Below, piece after piece: positions 33,801 to 45,800 of a DNA stretch of 64,000 nucleotides. The DNA lies in assembly GCA_012845835.1 (NCBI GenBank), contig JABAKD010000008.1:13763501-13827500 (forward strand), in the 5' to 3' direction. A program made the position numbers and the translations under genes. The notes under the pieces are model-generated. The model was not told the origin of the DNA. It did no database searches and saw only the letters and a list, made by a program, of their open reading frames with translations. The stretch comes from Undaria pinnatifida. Its lineage: Eukaryota > Sar > Phaeophyceae > Laminariales > Alariaceae. Every line of letters starts with the position of its first letter. Position 1 is the first letter of the stretch.

Positions 33801-36800
33801 TTTGTGTTTTTTCCCTGGGGTATTCCTCAGCTCCAGAGTGACTGGAGCCTGTCCTGTGACCACGGACTTGATATGCGAGTTAATGTGAGAACAACAACAC
33901 CAACACCAACACCAACACCAACAACAACAACAACAACATTAGTAGCAGCCGTATTTCGTTCGATGCGGCTTCTGAAAAGCCGCATCTTATCCACTTACTT
34001 GCACTGTTGTTGTTCTCACATTAACTCGCATATCAAGTCCGTGGTCACAGGACAGGCTCCAGTCACTCTGGAGCCGAGGAATACCAACTGTATGGCATTC
34101 TTATTAATACTAAGCGGCGGTAAGATAAGATTGCAAGATTTCAATAAATATTTTCGAGGTGGTGGGTGGATGTTGGCGTTCTTCGTGGATCGCTACCGCT
34201 CCAGCCGTATTTCCGTTGCGTATTTCCTTCGCAGCGGCTTGCTTTCATCAAGCCGCATGATCTTGTCCACTTTTTAGAATATAGAAATTCCAGATTCCTA
34301 CGTAGTAAGCAGCCGCATCTTCTCCACGTGTACAAAGTGACGGGAAATACGTAAAAGGTTCGTAAATTCTCGGGTATTTTCCGGGTGGTGAGTGTTGTTG
34401 TCATCGCTGCCGCGCCAGCCGTATTTTCTTCAACGCCGCTATAAAAAAGCCGAATCTTGCCCTTTTTTCGTACCTGGCATATACTATTACGGGACCGGCG
34501 GGGGGAATGGAATCCTATGGAGAACGTAGAAACGAACACATCACCCTTGGCCGTTCGTTCTCGTTTTTGCCATTTTCGTCGAGTAGGTCAAGAGGGCGTG
34601 TTCTAGGACTCGTTGTGCATTCCACAAATAATTACTAGATATGTTTCCCGGTGGATGCTGCCGTTTTGACTTGTGTTACTGCTGTTGTGATCGCCATGAT
34701 CCTACTGCTGTAGTATCTTCCTTTTTTAGATCTGAATATCTGAATATGTATTATGCATAAATAAATAACTGGTACCTTGGTATGCCGTAAAGCCTCATCT
34801 TATCCAGATAAGTTCAAGATTTCTACATGTATTTCTCGGTGTGTGTTGTGATTTTTATTGCTGTTGTGATCGCCATGATCCCAGGATCTTCCTTGTTTGC
34901 ATCTTAATACATATATCCCGCAAAGCTGCATCTTACCCGCATTAACCTCATTAGAGCCCTGAACCCGTCCCTATTCTAAATCCAAGTAAGTTTGTCTCGA
35001 AAAACGGGTTTCCAGTTGTAAAGGCGATAAGCGTGAGTTCAAGACGTATAATTCCCCGCGGATATTGTGATGTTATTACTACTACTGCTGTTGTGCTCGC
35101 TACGGGTCTATTAATAGTGTCTTCCTTGTTTATACCTGAATATATATATATATATACCGCCGTACTTTCAAGACATCACCCCACCAAAGGCAACCACCCG
35201 CCGAGAAAAGACAGGAAAAACGGTGTAAGATAATCATATATATACGATATGTCACATTCATCCCCTTAAAGGATGTATAGATTCCACGCACAGATTGAGC
35301 TGCCCCGCCCGTCCCGCCCCCCGCCCCGCCCATGATAAACTGGTGCATTTATCCAAAATCGTCAGATTTATCCCCTTAAAAGGATTTATAGCTTACACGC
35401 ACAAATTGAGCTGCCCCCCCCGCCCCGGCCCCCCTCCCCCCCCCCCCCCCGCTCCCTCTTGATCAAAACCAGGCCCCCACGTCCTTAAAAACTCCGCCCT
35501 CCCCTCACTGGTTATTCGACTTACAGGATTCACTTGATAAACTGATGCATTTCCTTCCACAGCTGTCAGATTTTGTCCCCCTCAGAAACAGGTTTTATAG
35601 TTTCTGCGCACAGACTGACTAACATCACCCTGTCGACCCTGATAGCTACACTGTAGTTGCAAGGGGAGTCGCCGACCTATATCCTTAGCGAGGACACACA
35701 ACCCGTAATACGCGCGATCGGAGTATCACACACAGCTTGCAAAGATGAGTTTCGACAAAATATTCGATCTCACAGCTGGAGTGTTCTTTATTTTTACATT
35801 AAATATGGACTATGGTATCATATTATTTTGCACGATTGATAAGAGATAAAAAGCAACATGCAGCAGCACGTGACTGTAACAGTGTCTGTACCACGACTAA
35901 TTGAGACGAAAACTGAACCTGGCACAAAAACGATCACCATATCAACATGCCATGCAGGTTCAGCAAAAACCGAGGTAAAGAACGCGAAACTACAACGGGA
36001 GAACGAAACGCTGCTGCGCAAAACATATGCATATAGATGCACAAAATAAACGCCGGACAATAATACTGATAGGGACGGCTCACGCTGTACCTACAATGGG
36101 ACTCGAAGGGTGCGCCAGCTAGCGCTGGGCTGCGAAAGCAACTGAGTTAAATCGACACACGACGCGTATGAAAATACGCGGAAGTGTGGTGACACGACGC
36201 GTATGAAAATACGCGGAAGTGTGGTGAGCTAAAGCTTTATTTTTCCCCATCCGCCGGAGGATAAAAAAAAAAAAAAAAAAGCCGGACAATAATAGTACGT
36301 ACATACAATGGTTGATGGGGATAGCAGGAGATTAACATACGCACACCAAACACGGACAAGAACGGCAAATCCCGACGATTTTTGGGTCTTTCGGACCCCG
36401 AAACCCTTCTCTATACTATTTCCCAAGTATTTTGTCCCCAAAAACGGGTTTTCAGTTGTAAAGGCGTTAAATGCCGCATCATTCAGAAGAAAAAGATATC
36501 AACTCTCATGGGTAGGCTTCTTGACTCCTTTCAATCCTCTACGGGGTGCTACGCGCTCTCCCTCCCCCTGTGCCCCAGGCGACCGTCTCTGGCAAGCGCG
36601 ACAGCTCTTACGTCCTTGCTCTCTGGCCATGGTAATTTTTTCGTCTCTCGAAACGATCGACCAAATTCGTCTGTCATATCAGAATCCCTTCCGCGCCTCC
36701 ACAAACACCACTTTCCAAGTATACGTGAAGTTCCAAGCTACATTACATATGCACCAACCATGAAAAAAATAGCATTTTCCGACGAATCTTAGGGTTAAGG

Positions 36801-39800
36801 AGGCCCATCATCCAGACCAAAAGAAAAAAAAAAAGCACAAAAAAAAGGGCTATCTCGCCACTTTATTTATTTATTCATTTTTTAATCCTCCGGCGGACGG
36901 GGAAAAATACATGTTAACGCCTTTACAACTGGACACCCCTTTTTTTTACGATTTTACTTGAAATTAGTACAGTGAGACATTTTTGGGTTCCAAATAGGTT
37001 ACGCTCACCACACTTTCACGTACTTTCATACACGTCGCGTGTCGATTTACCTCGATTGCAATTCTCTATCGTAGCACACGTGCGATGCTCGCTGTCGCTA
37101 CTGCCAGGGAGCAACCACCCCTGTATGGTCCACAAAAGTAAGCGCGTCTATGAAGTCTTGTATTTTCTTCTCGCGGGAGGACGGTTGGCCAACAATAGCA
37201 ATCATCCACCGTACAGGCTTTTCTCTCTCACCTCTCAGCCTCGAAGAAAAGCGTGAGCTTGTGCTTGTCGAACTGGTACTCGACGTCCACGATCTGCATC
37301 GGGAGGTTGCGGCTTTGGGCTTTGCCTCCGGCGACGACGAGGATCTCTGCCTCCTCTGCGGCCTGTCCCAACCAACCAACCCACCCACGACAAAGCAAAT
37401 GACGGCCCACGATCGGTGGCGGGGTCGCGCGACAAAGAGGACGAAATAGAAAACAACAAAGAGCACCAGAATGTTAATAATAATAACCTTGTCGTGCAGT
37501 TCGAAAGGGGCCAAAGAAAATACGAAATAAAACTGACGAATGAAAACATTCGCCACACGAACCAAAGCCAACCAACCAAAGAGCACAATAAGCGTTAGCA
37601 TGTGAGAAAAAAAACAGGTGCAGCTGCAGCCGCATGCATTTGTTGTTATTGGTGGGGAAGGGATAGATAAGCCTGTTTAGATTTCTCAGTCAGCTTTGAC
37701 CATTGGATATCCTAGCTAGAGAATGCTACTACTACTGTGTAGTAGTAAGCGACAACAAGGTATCATCCCACCTGAATTGCCATATATTGGTGCAAAACGA
37801 TAACCTGTCAAGACTACATTCGACAAGCGAAGAGGATGACAAAGAAAACAACAAGAGCACACGAACGACATAGCAACTGAAAAGGTGTCCCAGCTGCAGC
37901 CCCGTGTTTTTCGTTTTCTTCCAAATAGTGCGAAAGGGAACACCAACCAGTCAAGACCACCTAGTCAGCCGTTGGATTACACCCGTATACCGCAGAAAGG
38001 GAGCAACAAAGAGTAAAATAAAAGCTACTCGACCCACTTGAGGTTTTCTCAAACGCAACAATTGACGAAAAAACTGCCCACTACAGCATCGGTCACATGA
38101 GGCATTCCACCCCGAGAGGCTGGTCGGTGTACGAGACGCGTTCGAACTGCAGCACAGGAAGCCATGATAGCTGTGTGCAAGCAAGCGTGAGGCATGACGA
38201 TGCTCGGATTGCCTCAGGCTTTCTTCCCCAGAAGCTTCACCCGATTCCATTGCGCTCGTCGCTTTTAGGTCTGCATACTAGATATAATCAAATACCCAAA
38301 GGCTCAATATCGAATGAGAAGATTGTCCTTGCTGATAGCGAGAACGGACAACCCGGTAAGACTACTGAGTCAGTCCCCTTCAGAACCCCACCCACGTTTT
38401 GGGAATAAACTACTTGGAATTTGTGAGGGATCATCGTTTCAGCGGACTGCTTGATAAACGGACGACAAGAAAAAAAACAAAAACCCTCAACGATGTAAAC
38501 TTAATCCCTCTGTACCTGTCTTTACTACTGCGAAGCTCATACTCCCACAAAAAGTCAAAGCACTTTAGTCCGAAACAATAAGCGTGCGGTGGCAAAACGG
38601 TTAATCCAAGCTACAGTCCTACATACTTTGTATCACAATATTTTGTTCTGTGTGAGTGGATGGAACGGATGGCCTGTTAAACTAGACTACCTACCCTACG
38701 CCAATCACTTGCCAAAGCTGACTGAATACAGTCTAACAGCTCGACAATGGCGTCCCATAAAACAAATGAAAGAGCAAAACAAGACAAGACGGGAGGGAAA
38801 GAGAGAGATGGGATAAAAAAAGAAGACAATCGCGGAATGCTACCCCCGCCTGCTGAATACAAAGAGTCGATCCTCGAGCAGAGGGGGGCGCGTGCGGTGG
38901 GGAAAAAAAAGAGAAATCGGCGACGGCTACCCCGCTCGCTGATAAAAGACCCAACCATCGAGCAGCGAGCGGTAGGTGAGTGATTGGTGCAAGAGCAAGA
39001 GACACGATGGCTTATCGATGACCGGCTTCTTCTTTGTTTTGTGTTTCGCGATGGTATACTGCGTAACACGCTGTCAGCAGTCGGGCGTGATATTTCAACC
39101 ACGCGTAGCGGAATGCGCGCAATAACTTCAAAAATATGTTTCCTTCCCACACCTGCTGTAGTTATTCTACTGTTGTTGTAAACCCACCGCACCATGTTCC
39201 CCCCCGCCCCGCATGCTGCCGCCCTTGCAAAGTTGTGACTTTGCTACTCTGCAGCTGCAATATATCCACAGCACAATTAATTTCTCCTCCCAACCTGCTA
39301 CAGACCTTGCTACTCTGACTTCGCTACTTTACTGTTGGTTATATACCCACAGCACCACGCCCCCCCCCTCCCCAACCTGCCGCTGATATTTAGCTACTCT
39401 GTGACACCTGCTGCAGAAGCTGCTACTCGGTGACCTTGCTATATACTCCATTGCTGCCATATGTACATGCACCGAGCACAATGTTCCCCCCCCCCCCACC
39501 TGCTGCAGACTTTGCCACTCTTGTGACCTTGCTACTCTGCTGCTTCTGTATATCCACAGCACCATGTTTTACATAAGAGCATCCACAACTTAACCCTGTT
39601 AGCGCCGCACTCCCGACATATGGACAAAACACTTGGCTTAGACGAGGAAAATTTTAGGAGTTCGAAGCTAATCAAATCGGCATACCCCGCCTATACACCC
39701 AAAAAAGTTATACTGGTATACTAGTATACATTGCCTGCTGCAGATAAACACGCGCAACGTGTAATTAAGAGCGCTTGTTTTGGCGTGCCACGGGGTTGCT

Positions 39801-42800
39801 CTTATATCGGGTCTCCACCATGCAGGTTACTGCTGCTCATGTACGGTCGGTAGGACCAGAACCTACTGCACCTATTCCTGTTCCACCGGCTACTTATTTG
39901 TTGCCGTTGCCGTCATGTTTCTGCCACTGTTTTTTTTTGTAGCCCTCCCCGCCGCCGCCGCCGCCGCCGGCAACAACACCATCTACCGCGCACCATGTCA
40001 AGGACAAATACACACCAATAATGCCACACAAGAAAGAAAAAGTAAAACTCTTTTCCGCCATCGCGCCCGTCTATTGTATTGAAGTAGCATTCCACCCACC
40101 CCTACAAATGTAGTATACGGGCCACACGCGACAGTAATAAAAATGCAGGGTTCTTCACAGGCACGGGTCGCGACCCGACCCGCGGATCATGTCAAAGAGG
40201 ATATAAAACAATCTCGCCGGTTGAGTGGGGTCGGGTCAAGAGGTGCTTGAAATATCACGGTACGGGTCAGGTCGGGTCGGGTCGGGTCGGGTCGGGTCAG
40301 GTCGGGCGGGGTCAGGTTAGGAGGATTTCAAATCTCGCGGATCGGAACGGGTTATCCTGACTCCACCTGACCCGTGAAACAAGCCCTGTTAATAACGCAC
40401 CAAAATGGGTGAGAAATATAGTCCAATTTTCTGGCTGTCATCGCCCATGGTTCCACCCCCTTGCCTAACGAGTTCATATATTAGGTTGCAGTTAACGTCA
40501 TACGTCAGCTTGTTACTCCGACCATTCGAACACGCACCTTTCGCGGCAGATAGTCGAGCTCATTTGCGGTGGCCGGGCGGAGCACCTTCATCATGGAATT
40601 CACCGGACACTGGACGCGATGTTCCTCCTCCTTCTTCGGTTGCTGCTGCCGCTGGTTCGACGCGTTCGTTCCGTCCCCCTGTATCAATCGCGTTGAACCA
40701 AAAAAACAAGACCGCGTATTTTTAAGCAAGAAACAAAAAAACCGTGGAATTTTATAAAAACTACGTCGAATACGTCAGCTGTGAGCGCTTTTTTTCTATT
40801 TCAAAGAGTGAAACAAGACCGTGAGATTCAAGTAAAAAACAAACCCGTGGTATCATGTAAAATACATACATTTCAAATACGTCAGCTGTGCGTTCTTTCA
40901 AAACGTGAAACAAAACCGTGAGATTTAAGCAAAAAACAACATCGCGCATTACACCATAGCCAAAAAAACAAAAACATGGTATTAATATACTGAGTATACT
41001 ACAAAGAAAAACAAAACCATGTTTGTACGCACACACCAAAAGAGTGTATTTTGAGCAAAAATAAAAATCGTGTACGTACGAATACGTTAAGTAAGCAAAC
41101 ACCAAAACCGTGCGCACTTCAACCAAAAAAAAAAAACCGCGTATTCAAGCAAAAAAAACAAAACCGCGCAGTTTATGCAAAACAATAAATATATTAGTAT
41201 TAATAGTATTAATAGTGGCAAACAACACACACTACACTACAGGCCATGGCAGTTGATCCGCGTGTCGGGTGAGAATGTTTTTAAAAAACTCGCAGGTCGA
41301 GTTGGGTCGCATCAGAACGTGTTCAAAGCCGCACGCGTCGGATCAGGCCGGGTCAGCAGGTTTTCAAATCTCACGGGTCGGGTCGGGTCGGGCCGGGTCG
41401 TTTCGGTGCGGGTTGGGTCGGTGCGGGTCGGGTCGGGTCGGGTCGTTTCGGTTCGGGTTGGGTCGGTGCGGGTCGGTGCGGGTCGGGTCCGGTCAGGTCA
41501 GGTCACTTTGACTCCATCCGACCCGCGAGAAGTGATCCGACTTGTGAAAAGCCCTGCTAGTAAATTATACCTCATGATATATGGTACTAAGAAACGGAAT
41601 ACGGACCCAGGCTGGGTATCTATGTGGGAGAGGGTGCGTTTTGCAAAAACTTCAGTATAACGGCTCTCGGATTTGTTGTTGTGGCTGTTGTTGTTGGTGG
41701 TGGTGGCCGTTCCCATACAAATCGAATATCCTTCCGAACAGTGGTACCTCTCCCATGACCCATGACCCTCTGCCCACCACTTCCTATTACCCGTCCCCAC
41801 ATATTTTCATTTTAGCTACCGGTATCATCTATCAATCATGTTCCTCATCCATGTTCCATGGGGATCTGATATCTCCAATGTGCGTGCAACCTTGAGCAGC
41901 CTTTGAGCATAGGCTACTATTAGTCATCTCCCTGGGATTACACTATTATTAATATTAATAGGCCTCAATAAGAGCGAATGGCCCAGCATCATTATTAAAA
42001 AAAAAATGAAGTTCTATCCTATACAGCCCAGAAGGCGCAAAATGAACCACCAGCCAAAATCGAATCGGCATTTTAGTATCCGTCTACAAGAACAAGCTTC
42101 GCTTATACCACATGACCCCACCCAAAAAGATCGGCACAACCTGGCACAACCCCCAAAAAACTTGGCAAGACCTGGCACAACCCCACAAGACCCGGCAAGA
42201 CCTGGCACAAACCCAACAGAAATCGGCACAACCTGGCACAACCTGACACAACCCACAAAACGGCAGAACCTGGCACAGCCCCCCAAAACCCGGCAAGACC
42301 TGGCACAAACCCAAAAGAAATCGGCACAACCTGGCACAACCTGACACAACCCCAACAACGGCAAAACCTGGCACAACCCCCAAAAAGAGATCGGCACCAC
42401 CTGGCACAACCGGCGCTTGCTACGTACGGTATACATAGGTAGGGGTTCACAAGTTTTTTTTTTTTCCCACCCTCTGAGCCTCCCCGCTTGAGAATTTCGT
42501 GTACCAACCATACCTCACTCGAAAAAAAAAATGACGCTTGAGAAAAAAAACAGGGCTTTTCAAGGATCGATTCACCGGCGCTTGCTACGTACGGCATACA
42601 TAGGTAGGGAGTGCACAAGTTTTTTTTCCCCCCTCTGGGCCTCCCCTCTTGAGGATCTCGTGTACCTACGACACCTGACTCGAAAAAAAATTGACGCTTG
42701 AGAAAAAAAACAGGGCTTTTCACGGTTCACGGATCGATTCATTTCTCGCATGGTCGGGTAGGGCCACATGGTGACCCGGCCAGACCAGTGAGGTGTGTGA

Positions 42801-45800
42801 ACACCTTCTCTGACCCGAGCCGGCCCAACCCGTGAGATTTAAAACACCTCCCGACCCGACCCGACTCGACTCGACCCCCGAGATGCCCGAGGGTCCGATC
42901 ACGACCCGTGACAAAAACAGGCGAAAAATGACCCATTTATACAGCCCGACCAACAATCCCATTGGGCAAGCATACAACCGCAACCCATGGCACACAAGGT
43001 ATTCCGATATTGGTAGGCTACGTTCGCTGGGAAGCCCTGGAACAACGAACATTTATTTTCGATAGAATGGCCGGTGTTGAGCTGTCCGCGAGGGAAGTTG
43101 ACTTCACTACGTAGGAAAGGGAAGATCTGGAGAAAAAACAAGATCAAGATTCGTTTTTAGATAAAATGACGAGGTCCGTCGCTCAAAAACAAATCTGCTA
43201 CTGTGAAAAGGTGCTACCTCTATATCACCACGCTTCGACCACAGGCCCCAATGACAAGACGTGGAGCTGGGGTGCTATAGTGCCAGCTCATCGTGTCCCT
43301 TCGTAATCCTGCGGTATTCGCCCCGTCTTTCCTTATGCAGCGAGATTGTTTCCGTTTAGCTCAGCGGTCAGACTTGCTCAACTCGAGGATACATAGTCTA
43401 GGGAGTAACAAATAAATAAATAAAAGCCATGTCGACGTGATGGAGATGTTGACCGACTGCTCTTCTCTAATTCTACACTGCTGATTCCTTAGAAGAACGA
43501 GTACAGCATACCAGGTCTAGAAAATTGGCGCGAATGCTCAAAGCCACAACGCGTTTGAGGCTGGAATACCTCGTACAACACATCACAGCGAAGGCAGCCA
43601 TTACCGGCGGCAGCAGCTACTAAGCGTCAAAGTTGATTTAATTATAATACATCTAACGGACACAGTTACACGACATCAAAGTGTAAAGCAGGTGTAAAAA
43701 TACCAAGGTGGAAACCCTACGCAACAAAATTGGATGCAGTCGAGTCAGAAAAATGCTGTACAATGTATACATCTACTGAAATGTTGCCATTAACAATGAT
43801 GAATCGTAACAACTTACTCCCTATGGAAGAAAGCAAGGTACCTACCATGCCTACTAAAGATGCTAGTCTATTGCCGTCGACGCCAGTAAAGATGCTACCG
43901 TACACGCCAGAGGGTCGTCATCCCTCGTCTCTCCAGGACACAGGAGTGTTCTAACTGCTGAACTATGACGGCGCAGTTGGACGAACTAAAGGAGATGATA
44001 AGGCTCAGAGACAGGGCGAAGGGCAGAAGCGCCGGGGCAGATGAGAAGTGACACAGGGTGCGAGGACGCGCACAGCTGTAGCTTCATAGCTCAAGCCAAG
44101 GACAAGCCACCAGAATCTTCCACGAATCTGCAGTGGAAGTCTAAAAGGCGAGACAAGGATGAGCCAATCTCCTGAATGTTCCCCAGGAACAGCTGCCGGA
44201 ACGATGATGGGGCTTGGGGTTTTCGACAGAGGTTTCGACAGATACAGCGGGCGTGTTGGTACCGGGGATATGGTATCCACACGACCATTATTATTATTAT
44301 TGATTATTTTTTGTTGTTGAAACGTTCACCCTGGCAACATCCACAGGGGTCATATCAATTAAAACGATTAATACATACGCAGAAACGAGCCGCCGGTGTA
44401 TCATGCAGCTTGCAAAGACGAGTTTCGACCCTATGTTTGTCGAACTCACAGCTGCCGTATTTCCCATAATTTTATATAAAAAGCATCAAGTAGCTGCAAA
44501 ACAACACATTCGAAACAGCTGTAAAAACCTCACAGCAGCGAAGCCAGCTACCTGAGGGTATACACAAAATATTAAGGATACAGCCACAAAACAACAAACC
44601 GGGAGCAGGTGAAAAAAAACATAAAATAGCCGTTACAAAGCACCGAAGTAAAAACAGCAACAAGTGCGCTCCAAGAAAAAAAAAGGCTAAAACGAAAATG
44701 CAAGATGCTTGCCAATACATCTGCGCCAGGCAAGTCATCCCGCCCACCAGTACCGCCTCCACCCCAAGCCCATATGCAGCTCGGCAGCCGACGTTTCTCC
44801 GCGCGCCCCTTTCCGGTGGACGGAGGCAAGCGCAGCTACAGTAGGCCCACCGCGATACGGCCAAAACAAACTCTAGACAAAAAAAAGCTAGGCAAGCATC
44901 CTTCCGTAGAGAGAAGATCCTTCCCGTATTACTCACAAGCGAATGTTGTATATACGGAGTTTCTAACTTTTAACCCCTTTAGAGCAGCCCCCAAATCTCT
45001 CCCTTTACTAACTTCAAGCAAATTTGTCCCCAAAAAGGGTCAGGGGTTCCAGATGCAAAGGCGTTAATCGCGCCCCCCTCCACAAAAAAACAATGCTTTT
45101 CACGGGTCACTACCCAGGCCGAGGGTCGGATCAGAAGGGTTTAAGCCCTTTTAGCTCCGCACTCTCAACATGGGGACAAAACACTTGGAGTTAGACCAGA
45201 ACGTCAGTGTGTCGGGTCGGGTCGTGTCGGGTCGTGTCGGGTCGTGTCGGGAGGTGTTCTAAAATATCACGGGTCGATTCAGGAGGTACTCAATTCCCAC
45301 GGGTCTGGTCGGGTCACCCTGACACGGGTCCGACCCGCGAGAAGCGATCCGACCAATGAAAAGAGCCTTGAAAAAAACAGAGAAAACCCTTTCGAGTTGC
45401 CCGAGGCGCCCATCAACCACAAACGCACACAAGTTGACGACAGTTACAAATACAGCAGAAAAGGTCCCCCAATAAGGCGGTGTCCCTATATACCTGGTAA
45501 GGCGGTATCCCTATATACCTGGTAAGGCGGTGTCCCGATATAAGGCGGCGGTCAAAATCGCTAGGTACCACTGAGGAATTGCCGTCATAGCCTCGAGTGA
45601 ACAATGCGGCTTCCCTCTATAAGGTAAGGCGGTGTCCCGATATAAGGCGGCGGTCAAAATCGTAGGTACTACTGAGGAATTGCCTTCATAGCCTCGAGTG
45701 AATAATGCGGCTTCCCTCTATAAGGTAAGGCGGTGTCCCGACATAAGGCGGTGCTCAAAATCGCTAGGTACTACTGAGGAATTGCCTTCATAGCCTCGAG

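Noticed and set aside
37488-37532. Candidate PSP1 exon reading [15 protein letters not shown], phase 0 at both ends
   Set aside because: It would fit the phases, but the exon at 40538-40678 (DYLPRK) joins directly to AAEEAEIL with the family spacing. Its donor (GTTATT) is weak, and the peptide lacks the IxRxAT block.
37951-38408. Frames of about 100 codons on both strands near 38100
   Set aside because: Both strands are open, no motif is visible, and the interval lies within a PSP1 intron whose flanking exons already join correctly.
42014-42723. Cys/Val-rich minus frames (GCARLCQVVP repeats)
   Set aside because: They are translation of the GGCACAACC minisatellite and the following direct repeats.
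43353-43420. tRNA gene
   Set aside because: The D-arm/A-box match is good, but I cannot find a T arm or a pairing acceptor stem.
43717-43954. Overlapping open frames on both strands in a PSP1 intron
   Set aside because: Neither frame has codon bias, a domain or convincing splice sites, and no PSP1 segment is missing at this point.
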